Source: Devosia rhizoryzae (lineage in GTDB: Bacteria; Pseudomonadota; Alphaproteobacteria; Rhizobiales; Devosiaceae). From it: 64,000 nt of DNA. The DNA is taken from positions 62,001-126,000 of the forward strand of contig NZ_CP068046.1 of the NCBI RefSeq assembly GCF_016698665.1, read 5' to 3'. Positions 15,635-24,328 of the stretch are shown one piece after another (positions within the stretch are counted from its first letter, which is position 1; each line of letters starts with the position of its first letter). A model generated the notes under the pieces. It saw only the letters and a list, made by a program, of their open reading frames with translations. It searched no databases and was not told the DNA's origin. A program made the position numbers and the translations under genes.

Positions 15635-17023
15635 CTAGTACAGCAGATCGGGCAGCGAGGTGATGAGCTGGGGGAAGAAGAACAGTGTCACGAGGCCAAG
15701 GATCTGCAGCAGCACGAAGGGAATGACGCCCTTGTAGATCATGCCGGTCGAAACACGGGAGGGAGCGACGCCGCGAAGGTAGAAGAGGGCGAAGCCAAAG
15801 GGCGGGGTGAGGAAGCTGGTCTGCAGGTTCACGCCCACCATGACGCCAAGCCAGATCGGGTCAACATCGAGCGCCAGAAGCACCGGAGCGGTGATCGGAA
15901 TGACGATGAAGATGATCTCGAAGGTGTCGAGGATAAAACCCAAGAGGAACATTACCAGCATGACGATGATGATGGCACCAACGGCGCCGCCCGGCATGGA
16001 CGAGAGGAATTCATGCACCAGATTGTCGCCGCCCATCATACGGAAGACGACGGAAAACACTGCAGCACCGAACAGGATGATGAAGACCATCGAGGTGATG
16101 GTGGCGGTGGAGATGACGGCCTGCTTGAGGATCGAAAAGCTCAACCGGCGACGCAGTGCTGCCAGCAGCAGTGCACCGACAGAGCCCACCGAAGCGGCTT
16201 CAGTAGGAGTTGCGATGCCGGCAAGGATCGACCCCAGAACCGCAAGGATCAACAGCAGCGGCGGGATAAGGGCAACCACGACTTCGCGCAGCAGACCCGC
16301 ACGTTCAGATTCCGGCACCGGGGTGGCGGGAGCCGATTGCGGATCTCGCCAGGCCTTGAAGATGACGTATGCGGCATAAAGGGCCACGAGCAGGAGGCCG
16401 GGAATGATGGCGCCGGCAAAGAGCGCACCCACCGAGACGGGCTCGGGGGCAAAATTGCCCTTCTCCATCTGCACCTGGGCGTTGATGCCCGAAAGCATGT
16501 CGCCCATGAAAATTAGGACGGTTGAGGGCGGAATGATCTGCCCCAGCGTGCCCGAGGCGCAAATAACGCCGGTGGCGAGCTTTGGATCATAGCCGGCGCG
16601 CAGCATGGCGGGCAGGGAGATCAGGCCCATGGTGACCACGGTGGCGCCGACCACGCCAGTCGAGGCGGCAAGGAGCGCGCCGACGACGATCACCGAAAGA
16701 GCAAGACCACCGCGCAGATTGCCGAAGAGCTTGCCCATGGTGAGCAGCAATTGTTCGGCAATGCCGGATCGCTCCAGCATCACGCCCATGAAGACAAAGA
16801 GCGGCACGGCGACCAGCACTTCATTGGTCATGAGGCCGATATAGCGGCCGGCCAGAGAGCCATAGTTGGAGGGGTCGTAGACGCCGAGCATCCAGCCAAC
16901 GAGGCCGAAGATGATGGCGGTGCCGGCCAGCGAAAACGCGACCGGGAAGCCGAGCATGAGGACGCCGATGACGCCCACGAACATGAGGGCGGCGAGGATC
17001 TCGCCAATAAGGACGGGATCCAT
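15635..17023 (-). CDS. dctM: TRAP transporter large permease subunit
   Basis: 462 residues with about 12 hydrophobic segments, the standard DctM length and layout. Family regions include GFPVAFSLAGTA, the VAVPLFVFMGVMLERSGIA segment, LAASTGVVGATVVTMGLISLP, and GVICASGTLGQIIPPSTVLI, a conserved hairpin loop. It forms the sodium-driven elevator-type channel for the substrate delivered by the TRAP binding protein at 14037. Its ATG shares one base with the dctQ stop, so the two are translationally coupled. A periplasmic/cytosolic insert near residue 180-240 is rather charged. Confidence 0.93.
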   Translation of the reverse strand: MDPVLIGEILAALMFVGVIGVLMLGFPVAFSLAGTAIIFGLVGWMLGVYDPSNYGSLAGRYIGLMTNEVLVAVPLFVFMGVMLERSGIAEQLLLTMGKLFGNLRGGLALSVIVVGALLAASTGVVGATVVTMGLISLPAMLRAGYDPKLATGVICASGTLGQIIPPSTVLIFMGDMLSGINAQVQMEKGNFAPEPVSVGALFAGAIIPGLLLVALYAAYVIFKAWRDPQSAPATPVPESERAGLLREVVVALIPPLLLILAVLGSILAGIATPTEAASVGSVGALLLAALRRRLSFSILKQAVISTATITSMVFIILFGAAVFSVVFRMMGGDNLVHEFLSSMPGGAVGAIIIVMLVMFLLGFILDTFEIIFIVIPITAPVLLALDVDPIWLGVMVGVNLQTSFLTPPFGFALFYLRGVAPSRVSTGMIYKGVIPFVLLQILGLVTLFFFPQLITSLPDLLY

Positions 17024-17586
17024 CAGTGAACTTCCCTTGCGTCTTCAATGGGGTAACGGAGGTCGTCCGGCAGCAGCTCTTCACGATTGGCTAAAACCAG
17101 AATGGCGCGGGCAGCCATGGCGATGCCTTGGAGACCGACCAGTACGGCGAAGGCGATGATGAAGCTTTTCAGAATGAAAAGGCCAGGCATGCCACCAATA
17201 TTGGCGGAGCCTTCATGGTAGCCCCAGGAGCGTGCCACGGCAGGATAGGTGTACTGCAGGACCACATACATGAATGGCAGGAGGAAAACGACGACGCCGA
17301 AAAGATCGGCCATGGCTTTGCGGCGGATCGAGGCGGGACGATAAAAAATGTCGACCCGCACATGATCGTCGCGCAGAAGCGCGAAGCCCGCAACGCCGGT
17401 GAACATGGCACCGGCGATCCAGACGTAAAGGTCCTGAACCCAAAGGGTGGATGTGTTGAAGAAGTAGCGCTGCACCACGACGGTGAAGCAGACCAGCACA
17501 CAGGCTAGTGCCAGCCACGACAAGATCTGGCCGATCAGCCAGTTAATTGCGCTGATGCCTCGCACCAGCACGGCAAGTCCCTGCAC
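17023..17586 (-). CDS. dctQ: TRAP transporter small permease subunit
   Basis: 187 residues from a GTG at 17586, chosen because GGGGAGGG (17593-17600) lies 6 nt upstream; a longer frame from a TTG at 17661 has no RBS. Four membrane helices are visible, with the conserved VVQRYFFNTSTLWVQDLYVWIAG region and RDDHVRVDIFYRPAS that typify DctQ. It pairs with DctM to form the membrane complex. The N-terminal residues ahead of the GTG in the longer frame are rich in arginine and probably are leader sequence. Confidence 0.88.
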   Translation of the reverse strand: MQGLAVLVRGISAINWLIGQILSWLALACVLVCFTVVVQRYFFNTSTLWVQDLYVWIAGAMFTGVAGFALLRDDHVRVDIFYRPASIRRKAMADLFGVVVFLLPFMYVVLQYTYPAVARSWGYHEGSANIGGMPGLFILKSFIIAFAVLVGLQGIAMAARAILVLANREELLPDDLRYPIEDAREVH

Positions 17587-17724
17587 GGAACGCCCTCCCC
17601 AAATTCGTCGTTCACGCCGACTTCTTTGGGCAAATTGAACATCATCCGCAAGAGCGGTCAACCGATCGCGGCAGCAATTGTGGCGGTTTAAGCTGGGACG
17701 TTCGGCTCGTTCAGGTGTTCTGGC

Positions 17725-17964
17725 TCAGTGGCCGATGGCGCCATCGACCAGAGCTTCATGCAGATGGATGATCTGCTTGCGTTCAAAGGTCTGGTCGCCG
17801 ACGCGCAGCATGGCGCCGCGCAGGCTTACCGGGGCGGCGTGTTCCATGGCGAAGGCGATGGCTTTGGCCGCGGAGCGGAAGTGCCGGCCGCCTTGGGCCA
17901 GGGCGGTCTGACGATCAGAGCCCAAGAAGAGTTCGCCGGGGGCGTTGAGAATGTGCGAATACAT
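17725..17964 (-). CDS. Small conserved hypothetical protein
   Basis: 79 residues from the ATG at 17964. It has no signal peptide or membrane segment. It begins MYSHILNAPGELFLGSDRQT and continues with a helical, alanine-rich core (AAKAIAFAMEHA) and a LRVGDQTFERKQIIHLHEAL C-terminal part. The reading frame has strong third-position GC bias and a compact, non-repetitive composition, unlike the shadow frames opposite. I recognise no domain. It stands between the TRAP operon and another small gene on the same strand. Function unknown. Confidence 0.65.
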   Translation of the reverse strand: MYSHILNAPGELFLGSDRQTALAQGGRHFRSAAKAIAFAMEHAAPVSLRGAMLRVGDQTFERKQIIHLHEALVDGAIGH

Positions 17965-18126
17965 AGACGACTTTCTGCCGGCATCAGGCCGGCCGGATGG
18001 CGCGCAAGCGCCTGGGTGCGGCGCTGAGATAGCGCCAGAATGAAGCACCCACATGTCAAATGGATGATACCGTCCGGCGGCCTTCAAGGCGCACGGGAAG
18101 ACGGCAAAGGAGATGCGCAAAAGCGC

Positions 18127-18393
18127 TCAGCGGCGGCGCGAAACCGCAATGCTGATGCTGCTGCGTTCGTTTTCAACTGCCTCTTCGGCAGACTTTGCAG
18201 CAGTGCTGGGGACGAGATCGGTTTCTTCGACGACACGCTCATTGCGCTCGTTGATAGACTGAACCCGGTAGAGAACCGGCCCTTTGTCATGGGGCAGGCA
18301 GGCGACCACTTCGCATGTGCCGGCGGGACGATTGCTGAGCCGAGGCGCAGAGCGCAGCTCCAGCAATTGGCCGATCTTGTATAGGTGCGACAT
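18127..18393 (-). CDS. Small conserved hypothetical protein
   Basis: 88 residues from the ATG at 18393. A short N-terminal region (HLYKIGQLLELRS) is followed by a beta-rich pattern GTCEVVACLPHDKGPVLYRVQSINERNERVVEETDL and a charged tail. The YRVQS...ERVVEE arrangement is common in small uncharacterised Hyphomicrobiales proteins; that is recollection of the pattern, not a search. It lacks a signal peptide. It is upstream of, and on the same strand as, the 79-residue gene, but 160 bp apart. Confidence 0.65.
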   Translation of the reverse strand: MSHLYKIGQLLELRSAPRLSNRPAGTCEVVACLPHDKGPVLYRVQSINERNERVVEETDLVPSTAAKSAEEAVENERSSISIAVSRRR

Positions 18394-18751
18394 GGAACGC
18401 CTTGGTTGGCAGCGCTTGCCTGAAGCATGCGCCAGTGAATAGCCGCGCAAACTTGCGCAGCCAAAACGTTTGCAGATGGAGGGAAAAACAAACATCCGCC
18501 TTGTCCGGCGGGAATGAGATCGCCAACGAGGGCAGAACGTATGGAGCACATATCGAGGCTCGTTGCGCTTTTGTCAAGTGCAAGGGGTGCCGGACGGCCT
18601 TGCGCGGCAGGGTTGAGCGTGCTTTAGGGCGCTCTTGGACGCCGAAACGAACGCGTCACCCCACGTCATTGGGTTATCCCCCGCGGTTCTGTCGCCGCTA
18701 TCCTCCACCTCAAAGGAGGCAATGCCCAAGCTCGAACCTAGAAGGCCATTC
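18394..18751. other. Divergent intergenic region
   Basis: Space between the small minus-strand gene and the ABC-F gene. A strong AAGGAGG at 18713-18719 lies only 2 nt before an ATG at 18722, too close for good initiation. It could serve a very short leader frame or the 18722 start. No other structure seen. Confidence 0.4.
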
Positions 18752-20374
18752 ATGATCCGTCTTGAAAGCATCGGCAAGCAGAACGGCAAGCAGATCGTCT
18801 TTATCGAGGCGTCGGCGGCGCTGCAGAAAGGCGAAAAGATCGGTCTGGTCGGACCAAACGGGGCAGGCAAGACGACGCTCTTCCGCATGATCACTGGCGA
18901 AGAAGCACCCGACGAGGGGCAGGTGTCCGTCGATCGTGGTGTCTCCATCGGCTATTTCAGCCAGGATGTGGGCGAGATGGGTGGCAAGCCCGTTGTCGCC
19001 GAGGTTATGAACGGCGCCGGACCCGTCAGCGAGATGATGGCCGAGATGGCTGAGCTCGAGGCGGCGATGGCCGACCCGGATCGGGCAGACGAGATGGACA
19101 CCATCATCGAGCGTTATGGCGAGGTGCAGGGCCGGTTCCAGGAACTCGACGGGTATTCGCTCGATGGCCGGGCTCGCGAAGTGCTGAATGGCTTGGGCTT
19201 TTCGCAGGAGATGATGGACGGCGATGCTGGGGCCCTGTCGGGCGGCTGGAAAATGCGCGTGGCCTTGGCACGGATTCTCCTGATGCGGCCCGATGTCTTG
19301 CTGCTGGATGAGCCGAGCAACCACCTCGACCTAGAAAGCCTGATCTGGCTCGAGCAATTTTTGAAAGATTATTCGGGCGCGCTGCTGATGACCTCGCATG
19401 ACCGCGAGTTCATGAACCGCATCGTCAACAAGATCCTCGAAATCGATGCCGGCACGCTGACCAGCTATACCGGCGACTACGAGTTCTACCAAAGCCAGCG
19501 CGAGATCACCGACCGCAACCAGCAGGCACAGTTCGAGCGCCAGCAAGCGATGCTGGCCAAGGAAATCGCTTTTATCGAGCGCTTCAAGGCACGGGCCAGC
19601 CATGCGGCGCAGGTGCAAAGCCGGGTCAAGAAGCTCGACAAAATCGACCGGGTGGAGCCACCGAAGCGCCGGCAGACGGTAGTGTTCGAGTTCCGGCCGG
19701 CGCCGCGCTCGGGCGAGGACATCGTGCGCGTCGAGGGCGTGCACAAGCGCTATGGCAGCCGCACCATCTATGACGGGCTGGACTTTCATGTGCGGCGGCG
19801 CGAGCGCTGGTGCATCCTCGGCGTCAATGGTGCCGGCAAATCGACGTTGTTGAAGTTGGTCGCAGGAGCGTCGGAGCCGGATGCCGGCAATGTGGCGCGG
19901 GGGCCGAGCGTCAAGATGGGCTATTTTGCCCAGCACGCCATGGACATGATCGATGGCGACCAGACCATTTTCCAGACGCTGGAAAGCAACTTTCCGCAGG
20001 CCGGACAGGCGCCGATCCGCGCGCTGGCGGGAGCATTCGGGTTTTCCGGCGACGATATCGAAAAGAAGTGCCGGGTGCTTTCAGGTGGCGAAAAGGCGCG
20101 CCTTGCCATGGCGCTGATCCTCTTCGATCCGCCGAATTTCCTCGTGCTCGACGAGCCGACCAACCATCTCGATATCCAGACCAAGCAGATGCTGATCGAG
20201 GCGCTTTCGAACTTCGAAGGCACAATGCTGTTTGTCAGCCACGACCGGCATTTTCTCGCAGCCCTTTCAAACCGGGTGCTGGAACTCACGCCAGAAGGCG
20301 TACATGCCTATGGCGGCGGCTATACCGAATATGTCGCGGCGACGGGGCAGGAAGCACCCGGATTGCGCAGCTAG
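18752..20374 (+). CDS. ABC-F family ATPase (ribosome-associated)
   Basis: 540 residues from the ATG at 18752, chosen because the family usually begins MIRLE.IGKQNG and AGAAGG lies 6 nt upstream; the alternative is 18722. Two ABC cassettes are present. The first has Walker A GPNGAGKTT, signature LSGGW and Walker B LLLDEPSNHLD. The second has GVNGAGKST, LSGGEKARLAMALIL and FLVLDEPTNHLD. They are joined by a charged helical linker (AFIERFKARASHAAQVQSRVKKLD). There are no membrane helices, so it is a soluble translation factor acting at the ribosomal E site. Which subfamily (EttA, Uup, YbiT or YheS) is unclear, and a resistance role cannot be inferred. Confidence 0.88.
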   Translation: MIRLESIGKQNGKQIVFIEASAALQKGEKIGLVGPNGAGKTTLFRMITGEEAPDEGQVSVDRGVSIGYFSQDVGEMGGKPVVAEVMNGAGPVSEMMAEMAELEAAMADPDRADEMDTIIERYGEVQGRFQELDGYSLDGRAREVLNGLGFSQEMMDGDAGALSGGWKMRVALARILLMRPDVLLLDEPSNHLDLESLIWLEQFLKDYSGALLMTSHDREFMNRIVNKILEIDAGTLTSYTGDYEFYQSQREITDRNQQAQFERQQAMLAKEIAFIERFKARASHAAQVQSRVKKLDKIDRVEPPKRRQTVVFEFRPAPRSGEDIVRVEGVHKRYGSRTIYDGLDFHVRRRERWCILGVNGAGKSTLLKLVAGASEPDAGNVARGPSVKMGYFAQHAMDMIDGDQTIFQTLESNFPQAGQAPIRALAGAFGFSGDDIEKKCRVLSGGEKARLAMALILFDPPNFLVLDEPTNHLDIQTKQMLIEALSNFEGTMLFVSHDRHFLAALSNRVLELTPEGVHAYGGGYTEYVAATGQEAPGLRS

Positions 20375-20454
20375 CTCGGCTTTCTGAACACAATGACCAA
20401 TTGGTTCTACGTAGCGTCACTCATTGACGCACCGTAATTTGTGATACGTATTTG

Positions 20455-20850
20455 ATGTGCTTCCCGGGACGGGCGGCGCTGGGAATCGGCTTGATTCTCA
20501 GTCTCTTGCGAGCTTCTATCCTGGGAACTGCAATGATTGGCCGCTTCGTTTACATGGCCGGCGCACCCGCGGGCTATATCGTCCTGCAGATGCTGTGGCG
20601 GGACAATTTACCGATGGCGCGGGTTCGCTCGCCCGAGATCGTGGTCGACCGGCTAAGGGGCGATAGCATGGATGTCCGGCGTGAAGACGAATATATGAGC
20701 CTGCCGGTCGCGCTGGGTTATGGGGTGCTGCTGGCAGCCCTTTCCGGCGCCGGCATGGTTCTTTCCGGTGACCGCAGCGTTTGGCCCGACGAGTGGGGCG
20801 AGATGATGGATGCACAGCCGGTGAGCCTCGCCTGGGCTAGATCTCGTTAA
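20455..20850 (+). CDS. Doubtful small membrane protein
   Basis: 131 residues if begun at the ATG at 20455; ATG 20533 is a shorter alternative. Two hydrophobic stretches (AALGIGLILSLL with its continuation, and LPVALGYGVLLAALSGAGMVL) flank a polar middle with ARVRSPEIVVDRLRGD. No clear RBS. Its end overlaps the LuxR gene end by 14 bp in the opposite direction. The opposite strand carries no better frame here, which is the main reason to list it. I recognise no family. Confidence 0.4.
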   Translation: MCFPGRAALGIGLILSLLRASILGTAMIGRFVYMAGAPAGYIVLQMLWRDNLPMARVRSPEIVVDRLRGDSMDVRREDEYMSLPVALGYGVLLAALSGAGMVLSGDRSVWPDEWGEMMDAQPVSLAWARSR

Positions 20851-21460
20851 GGCGAACCGCCCGCACCACGGTGTGAACCCGATTGAGACCACCAAGCTTG
20901 GTGCCGGCATTGGCAACATGGCTTTCCACCGTACGCCGGGTAATGCCCAAGGCTTCGGCGACAGCCTCGCTGCTCTTGCCCTCAGCCAGAAGGCGCAGCA
21001 CGTCGCGTTCGCGGTCGCTTAGCTCCTTGTAAGCGGGTCCGCGCTGCACAAGGCCGCGCAGCTGGTCGTGCTCGATGGGAAAGGTGGTGCCGAAAAAGCC
21101 CTGGAAGAGCCCATTGTCACTGAACTTGGGCAGACCCACGGCCCAGGCCAAGGTGTAGCTGCCATCGGGGCGGATCAGGCGATAGGCAACGCCATAGGCG
21201 GACTGGGTGTCGGTCGCGTTGAAAAAGGCCTGGCGGACGTTCATCAGGTCATCTGGATGAAGGGCCATTAACCAGTTGAAGCCAAGTCCCGTACCGGGAT
21301 TCATGCCAGTAAAACGGTACCATTCCGGGCTCATGTAGAAGCAATGCCCGTCCACATCCGTGGCCCAGGCCATGAGGGAAGTGCCTTCAGTAACGGCCTT
21401 GAAATGCTGCCGCTCCGGTGTCCAAAGATGGACAGTAGGCTTATGATCTATAATGGTCAT
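20837..21460 (-). CDS. PAS-domain LuxR-type transcriptional regulator
   Basis: 207 residues. Residues ~20-130 form a PAS domain (LMAWATDVDGHCFYMSPEWYRFTGMNPG, then WLMALHPDDL and YRLIRPDGSYTLAWAVG). The C-terminal ~65 residues form a GerE/LuxR helix-turn-helix (LSDRERDVLRLLAEGKSSEAVAEALGITRRTVESHV). There is no receiver domain, so the signal is presumably sensed by the PAS pocket itself. It is divergent from the PfkB kinase with a 160-bp gap. Its targets are unknown. Confidence 0.88.
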   Translation of the reverse strand: MTIIDHKPTVHLWTPERQHFKAVTEGTSLMAWATDVDGHCFYMSPEWYRFTGMNPGTGLGFNWLMALHPDDLMNVRQAFFNATDTQSAYGVAYRLIRPDGSYTLAWAVGLPKFSDNGLFQGFFGTTFPIEHDQLRGLVQRGPAYKELSDRERDVLRLLAEGKSSEAVAEALGITRRTVESHVANAGTKLGGLNRVHTVVRAVRLNEI

Positions 21461-21621
21461 AGAATAGTCTTTGTTGACGATTGTCCCTCGTCACCCATCC
21501 GGTTACCGGATTCTCTGATACACTGGAAGAGAAAATCCTTAACTCAGGTTACACATCTCGGTGCTGGTGAGCATGGGGGCAAAATGCTATTGGCACGCGC
21601 GAGAGGCGAGGGGGACACTCG

Positions 21622-22572
21622 ATGTTTGTTGTTGGCGGCGAAAGCCTGATCGATTTGGTGCCCGGGAGCGACGGGGCACGTGTTGCCCATGCCGGAGGAT
21701 CGCCGTTCAACTGCGCCATTGCCTTACGCAAGCTGGGCAATGATGTTGGGTTTTTGTGCCCGATCAGCCAGGATGAATATGGCGACCTGCTGCTGACGCC
21801 GCTTGCCGAAGCGGGGGTCTCGGTGCTGCTTGAGGCGCGCGTGGCGGCACCGACCACCAAAGCGATCGTCAGCTTCAATGAGCGGATGCAGGCGTCCTAT
21901 GTCTTCGAGCGCGGAGCCGATCGGGCGTTTTCGCGGGATGGGCTGATGGCGGCTCTGCCGGGGGCAATCGAGCTTTATCAGATCGGCGGATTTTGCCCGA
22001 TCCTGCCAGAGGATGCGGCGGTGTGGAGCGACGTGGTGAAATCCGCCATCGGGCGCGGCGCGACGGTGTCGTTCGACATTAATGTGCGCGAGAAGCTGGT
22101 GGACGACGAGGCTGGCTATCGCGAGCGGCTAGGGCATTTTCTTGATCTCGCCCATATCATCAAGCTCAGCGAGGAAGACCACGAGTGGCTCCATCCGGGC
22201 CAAAGCATCGAGAGCCATGCCGATGCGCTTCTGGAGCGGCCCAATTGCGAGCTGGTTGTGGTGACGCTGGGCGAAGGCGGGTCGCGGGCATTTACGCGTG
22301 AGGCCAGCGCGGTGGCGCCCATCTACAAGCCGGCCGTATTTGGCGACACAGTTGGTGCGGGCGATAGCCTCATGGCGGGCATTCTCACCTGGCTTGAGGA
22401 AGCAGTGTCCCTGCGGCCGGAGGCCCTGATGGCGCTGAGCGAGGGTCAGCTCGGCCGAATGCTGGGTTTTGGCGCGGTCGTGGCAGGGATCAATTGCGGC
22501 CGCAAAGGCTGCCAGCCACCCAGCCGCGCGGAGGTGGATGCGGTGTTAGCCTGGGTCAGGCCAGGTTCCTGA
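21622..22572 (+). CDS. PfkB family carbohydrate kinase (fructokinase-like)
   Basis: 316 residues from the ATG at 21622, preceded by GAGGGGGA. PfkB signatures: GGESLIDLVP at the N terminus, the sugar-binding GGSPFNCAIALRKLG, and the ATP-site motif DTVGAGDSLMAGIL with the catalytic Asp. SFDINVREKL replaces the usual DPNLR segment but retains the pattern. It phosphorylates a sugar at the terminal hydroxyl; fructose is the commonest substrate for this subgroup, but specificity cannot be read from sequence. Not in an evident operon. Confidence 0.85.
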   Translation: MFVVGGESLIDLVPGSDGARVAHAGGSPFNCAIALRKLGNDVGFLCPISQDEYGDLLLTPLAEAGVSVLLEARVAAPTTKAIVSFNERMQASYVFERGADRAFSRDGLMAALPGAIELYQIGGFCPILPEDAAVWSDVVKSAIGRGATVSFDINVREKLVDDEAGYRERLGHFLDLAHIIKLSEEDHEWLHPGQSIESHADALLERPNCELVVVTLGEGGSRAFTREASAVAPIYKPAVFGDTVGAGDSLMAGILTWLEEAVSLRPEALMALSEGQLGRMLGFGAVVAGINCGRKGCQPPSRAEVDAVLAWVRPGS

Positions 22573-22941
22573 CCAGAACTCGGTGGCGGCTTCATCGAAC
22601 TCACTGCCTGTCACCATGCCGATGACGTCCGTAAAGGTGGCGTCCGACACTTCGAACATTCCCGCCCCAGCGGGATTGTCCTGACGGAACGTGGCGACCT
22701 GGGGAAAATTCCGGATGGAGCCGATAAGGGCAAGTGTTTCGTGCCCCTCGGATGTGAAGCCTTGGAGCATGCCGAGCGCGATGAAGCCCTGATGGAGGGG
22801 AGCGCCGATATTGGCGACCAGGATTGGGTCGCCAATACGGCTCGAGAAGTTCAGCTCGTCTCGAAAGGTGCTGGGCAAGGACACGGTTTCACCCTCGGGA
22901 AGGATGCGGTCCTGATGGATGAAGATTGCCAGCTTGGACAA
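22546..22941 (-). CDS. Uncharacterised protein
   Basis: 131 residues, ATG at 22941, with no signal peptide. Its 3' end overlaps the PfkB kinase end by 27 bp in the opposite direction. The pattern AIFIHQDRILPEGETVSLPSTFRDELNFSSRIGDPILVANIGAP, split by a turn, suggests a small beta-barrel fold. I do not recognise a family. Coding-like composition and the lack of a competing frame make it likely to be real. Function unknown. Confidence 0.55.
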   Translation of the reverse strand: MSKLAIFIHQDRILPEGETVSLPSTFRDELNFSSRIGDPILVANIGAPLHQGFIALGMLQGFTSEGHETLALIGSIRNFPQVATFRQDNPAGAGMFEVSDATFTDVIGMVTGSEFDEAATEFWSGTWPDPG

Positions 22942-23009
22942 AGGCGAGCCCCGGTATAGAGGCTCAGCCTTAGCGTGATTATCCGAATGGATAAACTACC
23001 TATGTGCGG

Positions 23010-23861
23010 TCATGCGCTGTAAGCGCGCACGGTCTGACGCTGTTCGCCCAAGCCTTCGATGCCCAGATGCATGACGTTGCCGGGTTTGAGCCAGACGGGC
23101 TCGGGCTTGATGCCCATGCCAACGCCGGGCGGGGTGCCGGTGGTGATGACGTCGCCGGGCTGGAGGCTCATGAACTGGCTGACATAAGAGACGATCTTTT
23201 CGACGCCGAAAATCATCGTCTTGGTGGAGCCGTTCTGGTAGCGGTGGCCGTCGACTTCAAGCCACATGGATAGGTTCTGTGGATCGGCGACCTCGTCCTT
23301 GGTGACGAGCCAGGGGCCGATCGGGCCGAAAGTGTCGGCGCCCTTGCCCTTGTCCCAGGTGCCGCCGCGCTCGGTCTGGAAGTGGCGTTCGGAGACGTCG
23401 TTACAGACGCAATAACCAGCCACGTGGTCCAGCGCATCGGCTTCCTCGACATAGCGGGCTTCCTTGCCGATCACGATGGCGAGCTCGACTTCCCAGTCGG
23501 GCTTGATGGCGTTCTTGGGAATGATCACATCGTCATTGGGGCCGATGATGGCGCTGGTCGCCTTCATGAAGATGATCGGTTCTTCAGGAATCTTGGCGCC
23601 GGTTTCGGCGGCGTGGTCGGCATAGTTGAGGCCGATGCAGATGAACTTGCCGACATTGGCGACGCAGGGCCCGATGCGTTCGCTAGCACTCAGCTCAGGC
23701 AGCGCGGCAATGTCGGTGGCGCGGATACTGGCCAGACCTTCGTCGAGAAGCGTTGTGCCGCCAATATCGGGAACAATGCCGGACAGATCGCGAATGGTGC
23801 CGTCATCGGCGAGGATGGCGGGCTTTTCGGCGCCCTTGGCACCGACGCGGAGCAGTTTCAT
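23010..23861 (-). CDS. Fumarylacetoacetate hydrolase family protein, likely 2,4-diketo-3-deoxy-L-fuconate-type hydrolase
   Basis: 283 residues, the length of short FAH hydrolases. The catalytic and metal-binding patterns are present: CIGLNYADHAAE, EVELAIVIGKEAR with metal-ligand Glu residues, NDVSERHFQ, KGADTFGPIGPW, and GDVITTGTPPGVG. Members include ureidoglycolate lyase-like and 2,4-didehydro-3-deoxy-L-rhamnonate/L-fuconate hydrolases, which release pyruvate plus L-lactate. The neighbouring FucU mutarotase gene 17 bp upstream and the UxaA dehydratase favour the deoxy-sugar role. The enzyme's exact substrate is inferred. Confidence 0.82.
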   Translation of the reverse strand: MKLLRVGAKGAEKPAILADDGTIRDLSGIVPDIGGTTLLDEGLASIRATDIAALPELSASERIGPCVANVGKFICIGLNYADHAAETGAKIPEEPIIFMKATSAIIGPNDDVIIPKNAIKPDWEVELAIVIGKEARYVEEADALDHVAGYCVCNDVSERHFQTERGGTWDKGKGADTFGPIGPWLVTKDEVADPQNLSMWLEVDGHRYQNGSTKTMIFGVEKIVSYVSQFMSLQPGDVITTGTPPGVGMGIKPEPVWLKPGNVMHLGIEGLGEQRQTVRAYSA

Positions 23862-23878
23862 GCTTGGTCCTTCTTGGG

Positions 23879-24316
23879 TTAGGCGGCAGAGGGGCGAATG
23901 ATGCCCTTCTTGAGAATGATGTTGGCGTAGAGCCGGCTTTCGCCGGTCTGGATGACGGCTGCAGCTTTGCGGGCGCGGTCGTAAAAAGCGAAGCGCTCGA
24001 TGGTGGTGAAGGACATCTTCGGCTCGTGCCGGGTGATGATGTCCTGAAATGCGTCATAGATCGGTTCGCGCGCATCGGGATCGCCGACCACGGCCATGCC
24101 GATGGCGGCTTCGTCCACGAATTCATCGAGCGGCATGACGGTGAGCACGGCTTCGAGCATGTCCGTTGCCGAAATGCCATCGGCGCGCATGGTCAGCGGT
24201 CCCAGAAATTCGGCCGGGAAATTGGCGTCGGCGATGACGATTTCGTCGCCATGGCCCATGGCACGAAGCGTCGACAGCAGTTCGGGGCCGAGCAGGGGCG
24301 GGATGTTCTTGAGCAT
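23879..24316 (-). CDS. fucU: RbsD/FucU family sugar mutarotase (L-fucose mutarotase)
   Basis: 145 residues, matching the FucU size. FucU-type signature MLKNIPPLLGPELLSTLRAMGHGDEIVIADANFP is present in two consecutive pieces, with the catalytic His in GHGDE, and the C-terminal GESRLYANIILKKG is conserved. It interconverts the anomers of L-fucose (or ribose for RbsD) before the dehydrogenase step. It lies between the GntR gene (12 bp) and the FAH hydrolase gene (17 bp) in one operon. FucU rather than RbsD is chosen from the GHGDE/DANFP pattern and context. Confidence 0.88.
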   Translation of the reverse strand: MLKNIPPLLGPELLSTLRAMGHGDEIVIADANFPAEFLGPLTMRADGISATDMLEAVLTVMPLDEFVDEAAIGMAVVGDPDAREPIYDAFQDIITRHEPKMSFTTIERFAFYDRARKAAAVIQTGESRLYANIILKKGIIRPSAA

Positions 24317-24328
24317 GATGTTGTCCGG

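Noticed and set aside
15602..16516. Plus-strand open frame opposite dctM
   Set aside because: Dominated by His, Asp, Glu and Gln with no domain, as expected from the antisense of a hydrophobic membrane protein; dctM on the minus strand is complete and coupled to dctQ.
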